The notes under the pieces: model-generated
What the model was told of the DNA's origin: nothing
The model's input: only the letters and a program-made list of their open reading frames with translations
Databases searched by the model: none
Shown here: in pieces, positions 7,592 to 15,182 of the stretch
How positions within the stretch are numbered: the first letter of the stretch is position 1
How the letters are laid out: each line of letters starts with the position of its first letter
Assembly (NCBI GenBank): GCA_937889485.1
Contig: CALAPG010000039.1
Location: forward strand, 1-17,952
From: an uncultured Moraxella sp.
GTDB lineage: Bacteria > Pseudomonadota > Gammaproteobacteria > Pseudomonadales > Moraxellaceae
DNA: 17,952 bases
Direction of reading: 5' to 3'
Made by a program: the position numbers and the translations under genes

Positions 7592-8974
7592 TTAATTGTG
7601 CCCCAAATTCTCTGCCATGACGGCATTGGTAAGACTGGCGTGGCTGGTATGACTGTTGTGACTGTTATAACTGGGTCGGTGGGCGCGTTTATCGGGACGA
7701 AAGGCATGGGTCAAATGCTGTGCCACAAAACTCACCGTGTCGGCAGGTTGTTCGCTGGCAGTTTGGCGCAGCAATTTTGAGGGGGCATGGGTTAACGTTT
7801 GGGTCAGTTTTCGGGTCAGCTCCACCATAACGCTTGTTGCTTGCTCACCGTCCGCTAACTGCTGCAGCGCTTGCTGCAAAATTATTTGTGCGTGGTCATG
7901 CGCTTGTTCGCGATAGGTTTGGATATCGTGCCCCACTTGGCGCACCAATAGCTTGCGTTCAATTGCCACCACAATTTGACTAACTAATAACTCCGCTTCC
8001 ACCGCCGCTTGGCGCCGCTGCTCAAGATTGCCTGCAATCACGTGCTGCAAATCATCAATAGAATAAAGATACACATCATCAAGCTCGCGCACGCTAGGCT
8101 CAATATCACGTGGCACTGCCAAATCAATCATCAACATGGGCTGATGGCGCCGCTGTTTGAGCGCTTGTTTGACCATAGGCTTATCAATTAACGTGTAAAG
8201 ACTGCCACTGCAACTGGTGACAATATCCGCTTGCGCCAGCACTTGGGATAGCTGCTCAAGCGTGACAATCGCCACCTGTGGCACCACCAATTGTAACTCA
8301 GCAGCAAGCAACGCGGCACGCTCATGACTGCGGTTACAGATGATCACCTTGGCAACACCCAGCCCTGCAATATTGGTGGCTACCAAACGGTTCATTTCAC
8401 CTGCAGCAACTACCAGCAACGTATTATTACTGGGTTTTTGAAAAATTTGGGTAACTAATTTGGCAGCGGCAAACCCCAAAGAAACCGCCTGTGAACCCAC
8501 GTGGGTTTCATTACGGACTTGCTTTGCTGCCGAAAACACCTGCTGAATGATAAAGCTCAGTTTGCTTGATAACGCCCCAACCTCACGAGATTGGCGCACC
8601 GCTTGCTTGATTTGTCCCAAAATTTGCGGTTCACCCAAAATCATCGAGTCAAGCCCCGATGCAACACGTACCCAATGTAGCAGAGCGTGATTATTTTCGT
8701 ACTGATAAAGATGCGGTGCAATCTGACCATAGGCGGTTTGTTTAAAACCTGCCAACCAGTGAATCAGCTGCTGGCTTAACACACTGGGCAGTTCATCGTC
8801 AGGCGCAAGGGCATAGAGTTCGGTGCGGTTACAAGTTGACAAAATCACCGCCCCATGGGTCAGTGACTTTAGCGCCGCTAGGGCTATTGGCATATCTTCT
8901 GCCCCAAACGCCAGTTGCTCACGCATTGCAACAGGCGCTGTTTTATGATTTAAGCCAATAACCAAAAGCTGCAT
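7592..8974 (-). CDS. hemA: Glutamyl-tRNA reductase (HemA)
   Basis: HemA reduces glutamyl-tRNA(Glu) with NADPH to glutamate-1-semialdehyde, the first committed step of C5-pathway tetrapyrrole (heme) synthesis. The 460-residue protein shows GLNHKTAPV (7-15), STCNRTELY with catalytic Cys48, GLDSMILGEPQILGQIK, and NAD-domain segments ending in LMIDLAVPRDIEP and YSIDDLQ, then the helical dimerisation domain. The glycine-rich nucleotide loop reads AAGEM rather than the usual GAGE. The protein exceeds E. coli HemA (418) by about 40 residues, through a low-complexity tail with repeated Asn-Ser-His/Thr-Ser-His. AGGT ahead of the ATG is a moderate ribosome binding site. It diverges from the TPR-lolB pair, as in Pseudomonas. 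Confidence 0.97.
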   Translation of the reverse strand: MQLLVIGLNHKTAPVAMREQLAFGAEDMPIALAALKSLTHGAVILSTCNRTELYALAPDDELPSVLSQQLIHWLAGFKQTAYGQIAPHLYQYENNHALLHWVRVASGLDSMILGEPQILGQIKQAVRQSREVGALSSKLSFIIQQVFSAAKQVRNETHVGSQAVSLGFAAAKLVTQIFQKPSNNTLLVVAAGEMNRLVATNIAGLGVAKVIICNRSHERAALLAAELQLVVPQVAIVTLEQLSQVLAQADIVTSCSGSLYTLIDKPMVKQALKQRRHQPMLMIDLAVPRDIEPSVRELDDVYLYSIDDLQHVIAGNLEQRRQAAVEAELLVSQIVVAIERKLLVRQVGHDIQTYREQAHDHAQIILQQALQQLADGEQATSVMVELTRKLTQTLTHAPSKLLRQTASEQPADTVSFVAQHLTHAFRPDKRAHRPSYNSHNSHTSHASLTNAVMAENLGHN

Positions 8975-9082
8975 AACGCGTCATTACCTAGCCAAGACAA
9001 AGTGAGAAAAATCAGACAATCGTGCCAAAAACTACCAGTTGTATGGGGATTACTTCACCGTAAACAACACATCACCTAACAA

Positions 9083-9101
9083 AAAACTGATTATCATTAA
9101 G
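9083..9101. promoter_or_regulatory. Fur-box-like site upstream of hemA
   Basis: Against the 19-bp E. coli Fur consensus GATAATGATAATCATTATC, this site matches 13 of 19 positions by hand alignment, with the core TGATTATCATTA well conserved. It lies about 110 bp upstream of the hemA start. Iron control of heme synthesis would make sense, but the match is imperfect and could be chance in A+T-rich DNA. Confidence 0.2.
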
Positions 9102-9321
9102 AAAAACTGCGCAATATGCGCCGGACAACGTGGTATGATAAACGCCAATATAACGTTTACCAAACTTAAATCCGCGCCAACGTGCGGTACACCAAAAATA
9201 CATTATTATAGCATTTGTTCAACGAATAAAAAACTTGAGTTATATCTAATGGATAAAGGTCTTAGTATCATCATCGTGTAGATTTAACAGTATTTCTATA
9301 CTTTTATACATTATTTGTCGC

Positions 9322-9327
9322 TATAAT
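9322..9327 (+). promoter_or_regulatory. Putative -10 element for the TPR-lolB transcript
   Basis: A perfect TATAAT hexamer lies 38 bp ahead of the TPR gene start, which would give a leader of roughly 30 nt. No good -35 hexamer is found 16-18 bp upstream. An alternative -10, TATACA at 9305-9310, has TTAACA at 9284-9289 with a short 15-bp spacer. Confidence 0.3.
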
Positions 9328-9364
9328 CGAGTCGTTATACAGACTCTCACGCAAGTTTAGCTCG

Positions 9365-11305
9365 ATGCCCAAATACTTTCTCGCCTGTTATCCCTCAGTA
9401 CTTAGCCGCCTACTGCGCCAAGTTGACGTATTGGATTACAGCCCGTTGACCATTAAGCCGTGGACGGTTTTCCACTTACCTAAGACTGCTCATACAGCCC
9501 TTCATGCTCGTGTGCTTGTTGGCTATTGTCTATTACCACGTTGGGTAACGGTGGTTGGATTGGCGGGTTTATTACATACCATGCAACCTATCAGCGCGTA
9601 TGCGGCGGTGCCCATGGCAGCATTGACCGCAGACGCCACGCGTACCGATACTGACACAGCACCAACCTTCGTACCCCAAGCTGAGACTCAGCCGAGCTTA
9701 TATGCGGTGATGATGGCAGAGTTTGCCGCTGACCGCCATGATATTCCCAAGGCATTGGCGATTTATAAGAACCAATCACAGCTTGATGACAGCGCGCCCG
9801 TGTTTGAGCGTGCCTTAAGTTTATCCCTACAGTACGAGTCTGCCGAAGACTCGCTTGCGTTTGCCAGTCAGTGGCAGCAAGCCAACCCTGACCATGTGCC
9901 GGCATTGTTTTATGTGGCGCACTTAGCCTTAAAAGCCCACAATTATGAGCTAGCGGGTGAAAAACTCGGCCAAATTTTGCATGAAGACCCTAATGTGGAT
10001 TTGAGTCAGATTCTGCTTGGAATCTATCCAACGGCTAGCGATGACCAAGCCGAGTTACTACAAACGCTACAAAAAATCGACACCAAAAATAACCCGTCAT
10101 TGTTGGTCATGAAAGCTGGCTTGCTATTACAGTTTAATCAGCCAAAACAAGCGTTGGTCGAGATTGATAAAGCCCTCAAAAAACACCCAAAGACCCCAGC
10201 GTTTTTGATTTTAAAAGCCGATATCTTACAAGCCTTGGCCAATAGCGATCAAAAAACCGATGTGCAAGGTTTTATTCGCCAAGCCCGCCAAAGCGTGCCG
10301 GATAATAAAAACCTGTTTTTGTACCAAACCCGCTACTTACTACAACATGGTAAGTCCACCACCGCTTGGCAACAGCTAACCGCGCCGCATAATAGCGAAT
10401 TTTTGGCGGATGATGAGATTAAGTTGTTGGCGGGCTTAGTGGGGATTGATACCAAGAACTATACGCAAGCCGAGGCGCTATTACAGCAGCTAACCCACAG
10501 CCCAAGTTATCGTGACCAAGCGTATTATTATTTGGCCATCAGTGCCGAACGCCAACAGCGTACCAATCAAGCCATTAAGTATTATGGTAATGTGATGCAG
10601 CCGAATCTGGTCATGGCCGCCCGTAAAAAACAAGTGGCGTTACTCATTGCTCAGCAACGCTATAGCGAAGCTGTTACGAGTATGGAAAAACTGCGCGCAG
10701 ACTTTGATGAGTTTGCGGTACAAAGCTATATCATGCAGGCCAATATCTTAGCTGAAGCCAACCAAACTGCACAGGCGTTAGCCTTACTCAATGACGCACA
10801 AAGTAAGCTACCGGATAATACCGATATCATGTTTGCCAAGGTGCAGTTATTGCCTGATGATGACTTAGCGAGTAAGCGCCAATTGTTAGAAGCGCTACTT
10901 AAATTGTCGCCTAACAATATCGATTATCAGCTTGAATACGCCCAAACCTTGGTCAATCTCAAAATCGAAACCGACAATGTGGTCGCGATGCTTTCGCCGT
11001 TGATTAATGACCGCGAAATTGGCTTACGTGCGCGTCAGATTCTTGCCCAGCAAGCGCTGCACCAAAACGACAATGCGCGCGTGATTACCCTACTCTCGGA
11101 CAACTTTGACATTGTACCCGATATTATTAGCGGCTTATTGTTACGTCAAGCATACGCAAATATGAGTAATACCACAGAAGTGCAACACATTAGCCATATT
11201 CTAAAACGCGAATTAGATTATGCTGATAACCCGAATGATACGGGCGTGACTACCAATGGTAATCCAACCACGGTATTGCCATCGGATAAACTGCTCACCC
11301 AATAA
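9365..11305 (+). CDS. TPR-repeat envelope protein upstream of lolB
   Basis: A 646-residue tetratricopeptide-repeat protein. Residues 1-48 form an unusual N-terminal extension. A hydrophobic stretch at about 49-75 ends in ISAYAA, suggesting signal peptidase I cleavage after Ala80 and export to the periplasm. From about 110 to 620 the protein is made of helix pairs with TPR-type spacing, such as ALFYVAHLALKAHNYELAGE, AFLILKADILQALA, AYYYLAISAERQQRTNQAIK and YIMQANILAEANQTAQA. Position matches the PA4667-type TPR gene between hemA and lolB in Pseudomonas, whose exact role I do not know; an envelope scaffold role is inference. The ribosome binding site is weak, so a start nearer the hydrophobic segment (for example a GTG near 9511) is possible. 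lolB begins 65 bp downstream. Confidence 0.88.
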   Translation: MPKYFLACYPSVLSRLLRQVDVLDYSPLTIKPWTVFHLPKTAHTALHARVLVGYCLLPRWVTVVGLAGLLHTMQPISAYAAVPMAALTADATRTDTDTAPTFVPQAETQPSLYAVMMAEFAADRHDIPKALAIYKNQSQLDDSAPVFERALSLSLQYESAEDSLAFASQWQQANPDHVPALFYVAHLALKAHNYELAGEKLGQILHEDPNVDLSQILLGIYPTASDDQAELLQTLQKIDTKNNPSLLVMKAGLLLQFNQPKQALVEIDKALKKHPKTPAFLILKADILQALANSDQKTDVQGFIRQARQSVPDNKNLFLYQTRYLLQHGKSTTAWQQLTAPHNSEFLADDEIKLLAGLVGIDTKNYTQAEALLQQLTHSPSYRDQAYYYLAISAERQQRTNQAIKYYGNVMQPNLVMAARKKQVALLIAQQRYSEAVTSMEKLRADFDEFAVQSYIMQANILAEANQTAQALALLNDAQSKLPDNTDIMFAKVQLLPDDDLASKRQLLEALLKLSPNNIDYQLEYAQTLVNLKIETDNVVAMLSPLINDREIGLRARQILAQQALHQNDNARVITLLSDNFDIVPDIISGLLLRQAYANMSNTTEVQHISHILKRELDYADNPNDTGVTTNGNPTTVLPSDKLLTQ

Positions 11306-11370
11306 TAGATAAATCGCCACCGCGAGTGCATTGTAAATTTTGTTTAATTTTTGATTAAGAGTGATTGAAC

Positions 11371-12003
11371 GTGAAACTAAACTATAAAACCACTGCCATT
11401 GCTACCGCCCTTGTATTAGGCTTAACGGGTTGTCAAACAGTCGCCAAAAAACCGGTTACCCAACCAGTCGCCACAGTCAACGCGAACACCACTACGACCC
11501 CAACCACCAATAACCAAACGGCAACCAATACGGTCACCACGCCCGCCATTCCAAAGCAGTTTGTGATTAACGGTAAAATCGGTGTGACCACACCACAACA
11601 AACTGGCAGCGCGTTTTATACTTGGGCGCAGCAAGGGTCTAACTTTGGCATTGATATCGCAGGTGCATTAAATGCCGGACAAACCACGATTCGTTATAAC
11701 GGTCAAACGGCAACCTTAACCAATGAACAGGGCACACTGAACGCAGAAAGTCCTGAAGAGTTGCTATTTAAAGCCACCAAGTGGCAAGCGCCGATTTCAC
11801 AGCTACCTTATTGGATTATGGGACAAGCCGCCCCAAGTGATAGCGACAACCAAATGGACAGCCAAAACCGTCTAACCACCGCGCACAATGGCGATTGGAC
11901 AGCAGATTTTACTTATAATAACAATGACAAGTTGCCAAACCGTATCAATATGCGCCATCCACAAGGCTATAAAGTGGTGATGACGATTAACCGTTTAAGC
12001 TAA
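11371..12003 (+). CDS. lolB: Outer-membrane lipoprotein LolB
   Basis: LolB accepts lipoproteins from periplasmic LolA and inserts them into the inner leaflet of the outer membrane; it is itself a lipoprotein. The 210-residue precursor has a basic N-terminus, a hydrophobic stretch and the lipobox LTGC with Cys21. A Thr/Asn-rich linker (about 22-63) follows, then the LolB fold: FVINGKIGV, an aromatic strand SAFYTWAQQ, the IRYNG turn, and the WQAPISQLPYWIMG segment characteristic of the family. The GTG at 11371 is chosen because GAGTG at 11359-11363 is 7 nt away; a TTG at 11365 would sit almost on that site. It follows the TPR gene on the same strand. The ispE gene usually downstream of lolB is not present here. 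Confidence 0.93.
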   Translation: MKLNYKTTAIATALVLGLTGCQTVAKKPVTQPVATVNANTTTTPTTNNQTATNTVTTPAIPKQFVINGKIGVTTPQQTGSAFYTWAQQGSNFGIDIAGALNAGQTTIRYNGQTATLTNEQGTLNAESPEELLFKATKWQAPISQLPYWIMGQAAPSDSDNQMDSQNRLTTAHNGDWTADFTYNNNDKLPNRINMRHPQGYKVVMTINRLS

Positions 12004-12018
12004 TCTAGTTAAGATTAG
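12000..12018. repeat. Inverted repeat holding the stop codons of both convergent genes
   Basis: CTAATCT (12000-12006) and AGATTAG (12012-12018) are perfect reverse complements around a 5-nt loop, AGTTA. The lolB stop (TAA, 12001-12003) lies in one arm and the stop of the minus-strand gene (12015-12017) in the other. It could act as a weak two-way terminator, but the stem is A+T-rich and no T-run follows. Confidence 0.4.
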
Positions 12019-12485
12019 ACGGTGTAAGTATCTCTCTGGGTAGCGGCATGCTGCCCAAACGGGATTAACGCCACCAAATCAGTATTCAATCGCCCAAGTT
12101 CGCGTTGTTTATACATATCTTCCACCATGCGCGCTTGCTGTTCTACACCATAGGCCAAAAATGGCTTATCCATTTGCAACACATAACTATAGCGCCGATT
12201 CAATAATGCACGACGCAGCACTGCAATACCTTGCTGCACTTGCCACACATGGGTCAGCTCATGTACCAACCACGCGCGCACGCCCAAACTGCTTTGACTA
12301 AAATCCTCTTTAAAATCATTGCAGTTAAAATACACATGACCATTCGGTGATACCGCATAGCCTTTGAGTACCCACCACGCGGTTTTGAGTCGGATATCGT
12401 CAAGCTGCAAGCTATCACCAAAAATGGATTGGGCAATTTGACGCTCACCTGCCGTAAGAGGGCGTGATTTGGATGGGGAAAACAT
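12015..12485 (-). CDS. Small HExxH putative metallopeptidase, 'vgr-related' type
   Basis: A 156-residue soluble protein without signal peptide. Residues 75-79 are HELTH, followed by VWQ, a zinc-metallopeptidase HExxH motif; a Glu in GVEQQARM (about 115) could be the third zinc ligand. GHVYFNCNDFKEDF precedes the motif. This pattern (tyrosine/phenylalanine strand, HE-THVWQ, then EQQA) is that of small proteins annotated as vgr-related or DUF4157-like, whose function is not established to my knowledge. A CAGG ribosome binding site precedes the ATG. It is convergent with lolB (11-bp gap) and divergent from the lipoprotein gene. No vgrG or rhs gene is nearby, so the family label should not be taken as evidence of type VI secretion. 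Confidence 0.8.
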   Translation of the reverse strand: MFSPSKSRPLTAGERQIAQSIFGDSLQLDDIRLKTAWWVLKGYAVSPNGHVYFNCNDFKEDFSQSSLGVRAWLVHELTHVWQVQQGIAVLRRALLNRRYSYVLQMDKPFLAYGVEQQARMVEDMYKQRELGRLNTDLVALIPFGQHAATQRDTYTV

Positions 12486-12568
12486 AATGCCTGTTTACCT
12501 ATCAATACAGTATTTTGAGAAAGTTTAAGTTAGTGTAAGGGCTTAGACAAATAATTTTGAGTATCAAA

Positions 12569-13060
12569 ATGAAAGCGATAAATTACAGTCTTATGCTATT
12601 GATAACAGCTAGTCTGATTGCTTGCGCACAACCGACCATTACTAGCCAATCTGCCATAACGCCACAAATAATTGAAGTTGCTAAACCTGTTTATACAACC
12701 GATAGCTATGTATTAGCCGAGGCTTTGCCGAATAAAAAACTGCGCGTTTCGATAACAGCAAAAGACAAAAGCTTGTATATTGTGAATTGCAATCAATCGA
12801 TAGATGTTTCTCTTTATGCCTTAAGCCAACCAGAGCCTATTTGGGGTGGAAGTGATGCTTGTTTATCACCAAATATTATTATTCCTAAAGGTGTAACTTT
12901 AAGCCTTGAAATTACTATTAAAGGGGAGAGAAAGCCGATTGATTTTACATCGAATTATAACATAGTAGTCCATTCAATTTATGAAACCCCCGATTTTCCG
13001 AACGCCATACCAGTAGCTTATGAAAAAGTTACCAGTAATACGTTTAAATTGTCACCTTAA
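12569..13060 (+). CDS. Predicted lipoprotein of unknown function
   Basis: I do not recognise this 163-residue protein. The N-terminus MKAINYSLMLLITASLIAC is a clear lipoprotein signal: one basic residue, a hydrophobic core and lipobox LIAC with Cys19. The acceptor is followed by AQP, with no Asp at +2, so outer-membrane sorting is expected. The mature part looks like a beta-rich domain. It has two further cysteines (in VNCNQ and SDACL), about 35 residues apart, that might form a disulfide. The ATG at 12569 is preferred to a TTG at 12557, since it gives the natural signal peptide. The ribosome binding site is weak (TTGAG). It ends 11 bp before rarA, so the two may be cotranscribed. Confidence 0.78.
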   Translation: MKAINYSLMLLITASLIACAQPTITSQSAITPQIIEVAKPVYTTDSYVLAEALPNKKLRVSITAKDKSLYIVNCNQSIDVSLYALSQPEPIWGGSDACLSPNIIIPKGVTLSLEITIKGERKPIDFTSNYNIVVHSIYETPDFPNAIPVAYEKVTSNTFKLSP

Positions 13061-13071
13061 TTTTAAAAGTT

Positions 13072-14361
13072 ATGAATTCCACTAACCAAGTCCCCCTTGC
13101 CCAACGTATGCGCCCACAATCGATTGACGACATGATTGGTCAATCGCATCTACTCGGTAACAACGCCCCGATTCGACGTATTGTTAACCAAGGCTACCTA
13201 CCCTCGATTATCCTACACGGTGATGCCGGTATCGGCAAAACCACTTTGGCCATGTTACTCGCGCAAGCCGTCAATCGCCCTTTTAAACCATTATCAGCGA
13301 TTAATGCCGGGGTCAAAGAACTGCGCGAAGTGCTAAAAAAAGATGACGGCTTATTTGGCGAGCCACCCGTGGTATTTGTCGATGAGATTCACCGATTTAA
13401 CAAAGCACAACAAGACGCACTGCTCGGTGCGGTTGAAGCCGGTGACATTACCTTAATTGGGGCAACCACCGAAAATCCGTCATTTAGCGTCAACAATGCA
13501 CTGCTATCACGTACCCAAGTATATAAGCTTCAGCCGTTGGCCGATGACGAAATCCAAGCCGTGTTACAACGCGCTATTACCCAAGATACGGTGCTTAAAT
13601 CCAAAACTATTGAGCTTGCCCAGACCACGGCTATTACTGGACTGGCGCATGGTGATGCCCGTAAAGCGTTAAACCTACTGGAATTGGCGATTCAATCCAA
13701 CGCAGCCAACGGTACGCCAAGTGACCCGATTGTTATCAATGACGAGGTAGTAACCAAAGTCGCGGGCGCAAGCTTGGTGCGCTATGATAAAAATGGCGAT
13801 CAACACTATGACATCATCTCAGCAATGATAAAATCGGTACGCGGTAGCGACCCTGACGCGGCACTCTACTGGATGGCACGTATGTTGGTTGCCGGCGAAG
13901 ACCCTGCCTTTATCGCGCGGCGCTTGGTGATTTTGGCGAGTGAAGATATCGGTCTTGCCAACCCAAACGCCCTGTTACTGGCGGACACCGCGCTACGCAG
14001 TGTGCAAAGTATCGGTATGCCCGAAGCGCGCATTATCTTGGGGCAAGTGGTGGTGTATTTGGCGACCTCGGCCAAGTCCAATTCTAGCTATAACGCGATT
14101 AATGCAGCGATGCGTCTTGCGGAAAATGACCAATCCCCTGTGCCGCTACATTTACGCAATGGCGTGACCAGTTTGATGAAGTCACAAGGCTATGGGGCGA
14201 ATTACGTCTATCCACACGACTACCCAAACCATTATTATCCCCAGCAATATTTACCCGATAGTCTGGTTGGCACCACGTTTTATCAATTCGCCGATAATGC
14301 CAAAGAGCAGCAAAGCTATGCGTTTATCAACTGGTTAAAAGGTCAAGTTCAAATAAGATAA
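13072..14361 (+). CDS. rarA: Replication-associated recombination protein A (RarA/MgsA), AAA+ ATPase
   Basis: RarA is a DNA-dependent clamp-loader-like AAA+ ATPase that acts at stalled replication forks and interacts with SSB. The 429-residue protein has RMRPQSIDDMIGQ near the start, Walker A GDAGIGKT (50-57, in place of the more usual GPPGTGKT), Walker B VVFVDEIHRFNK (100-111) and sensor-1 GATTENPSF (130-138). Further on are LAHGDARKALNLLE (sensor-2 region), the RarA-specific SLVRYDKNGDQHYD and ISAMIKSVRGSDPDAALYW, and the C-terminal HDYPNHYYPQQYLP tetramerisation/DUF segment. Length fits E. coli RarA (447). In E. coli it follows lolA; here it follows an unknown lipoprotein. Its stop is only 2 bp from the convergent dpnA stop. 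Confidence 0.95.
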   Translation: MNSTNQVPLAQRMRPQSIDDMIGQSHLLGNNAPIRRIVNQGYLPSIILHGDAGIGKTTLAMLLAQAVNRPFKPLSAINAGVKELREVLKKDDGLFGEPPVVFVDEIHRFNKAQQDALLGAVEAGDITLIGATTENPSFSVNNALLSRTQVYKLQPLADDEIQAVLQRAITQDTVLKSKTIELAQTTAITGLAHGDARKALNLLELAIQSNAANGTPSDPIVINDEVVTKVAGASLVRYDKNGDQHYDIISAMIKSVRGSDPDAALYWMARMLVAGEDPAFIARRLVILASEDIGLANPNALLLADTALRSVQSIGMPEARIILGQVVVYLATSAKSNSSYNAINAAMRLAENDQSPVPLHLRNGVTSLMKSQGYGANYVYPHDYPNHYYPQQYLPDSLVGTTFYQFADNAKEQQSYAFINWLKGQVQIR

Positions 14362-14363
14362 AT

Positions 14364-15182
14364 TTAGCCATGAATGCTAATTTGATGTTGAATCTTTTGT
14401 TTCATCTGTTGAATAGTAGCATCATCTAATGCAAGATAACGTCTTTTTGCTAACGCTAAAAATTCAGTCTGTTGTTCAATACCGATAAATTGACGCGCTA
14501 ATATCTTGGCGGCAATGCCAGTGGTCGCTGATCCGGCAAATGGGTCTAACACCACATTGCCTTTTTCGCTACTGGCTAACATAATTCTTGATAATAGTGC
14601 TAATGGCTTTTGGGTTGGATGTTTTCCTTGTTGTTTTTCCCAAGTACCAACCGTTGGCAAGCGCCAAACATCTTTCATCTGTTTATCAGCATTGAGTTTT
14701 TTCATTAAATCATAATCAAAATAATGCGGTACTTTGGTATGTTTTCGCGCCCAAATAACCCATTCTGTGGAGTAGGTAAAATAACGACATGAAAAGTTAG
14801 GCGGTGGATTGGGTTTTTCCCACGTTATCATATTGAGAATTTTAAAGCCTAATAATGGCAAAATCCGCCCAAGCGTGAATATATTATGATGGGTACCACT
14901 TATCCAAATAGTAGCATTATCTGCCATTGCATCTCGAACTTGCGATAACCATTCGTAGGTGAACGCATAACTCTCATTATCTGATTCACTCTTATCCCAA
15001 CTTCCTTTGTTGACTGACTGGACAACGCCATTTTTGACCGTCAACCCATCATTAGATAAAAAGTAAGGCGGATCAGCGAATACCATGTTTATAGATTTTT
15101 TTGGTAAATCCACTAATAAGTGTAGGCTATCACCTTGCCAAAGGCTAAAATCTTGATTTGAGGATTGAAAATATAGCGCCAT
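14364..15182 (-). CDS. dpnA: DpnA-type adenine-specific DNA methyltransferase (beta class)
   Basis: A 272-residue N6-adenine methyltransferase of beta-class order: catalytic motif IV DPPYFLSN (37-44) precedes the AdoMet-binding motif I DPFAGSATTG (213-222). FADPPYFLSNDG, VNKGSWDK, WEKPNPPPNFSCRYFT, KQMKDVW and GKHPTQKP match pneumococcal M.DpnA and MboI/LlaDCHI second methylases, which modify GATC, including in single-stranded DNA. GATC specificity is inferred from this resemblance and from the neighbouring dpnM and DpnII-type genes. It appears complete. Its ATG overlaps the stop of the upstream 71-codon gene (TAATG), so translation is probably coupled. It lies apart from dpnM and the endonuclease, beyond the regulator gene. 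Its stop is 2 bp from that of rarA. Confidence 0.93.
   Translation of the reverse strand: MALYFQSSNQDFSLWQGDSLHLLVDLPKKSINMVFADPPYFLSNDGLTVKNGVVQSVNKGSWDKSESDNESYAFTYEWLSQVRDAMADNATIWISGTHHNIFTLGRILPLLGFKILNMITWEKPNPPPNFSCRYFTYSTEWVIWARKHTKVPHYFDYDLMKKLNADKQMKDVWRLPTVGTWEKQQGKHPTQKPLALLSRIMLASSEKGNVVLDPFAGSATTGIAAKILARQFIGIEQQTEFLALAKRRYLALDDATIQQMKQKIQHQISIHG

Larger units (their letters stand above)
8975..9364. other. Intergenic region between divergent hemA and TPR gene
   Basis: This 390-bp A+T-rich stretch separates the start codons of two divergent genes and must hold both promoters. It contains a Fur-box-like sequence and a consensus -10 hexamer for the rightward gene, listed separately. 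An 80-codon open frame at 9039-9281 has no ribosome binding site and low-complexity Lys/Ile/Asn-rich composition; I treat it as non-coding. No clear structured RNA or riboswitch was seen. Confidence 0.6.

Noticed and set aside
9039..9281. 80-codon open frame between hemA and the TPR gene
   Set aside because: No ribosome binding site, low-complexity Lys/Ile/Asn-rich product, and it fills the promoter region of two divergent genes.
12015..12485. Type VI secretion assignment for the HELTH protein
   Set aside because: The vgr-related label is only a family name; no VgrG, Rhs or structural secretion gene is in the window.
12495..12520. AATAC-A-GTATT palindrome ahead of the lipoprotein gene as a LexA-type operator
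   Set aside because: It does not match a damage-response box I know and short palindromes of this type are expected by chance in A+T-rich spacers.
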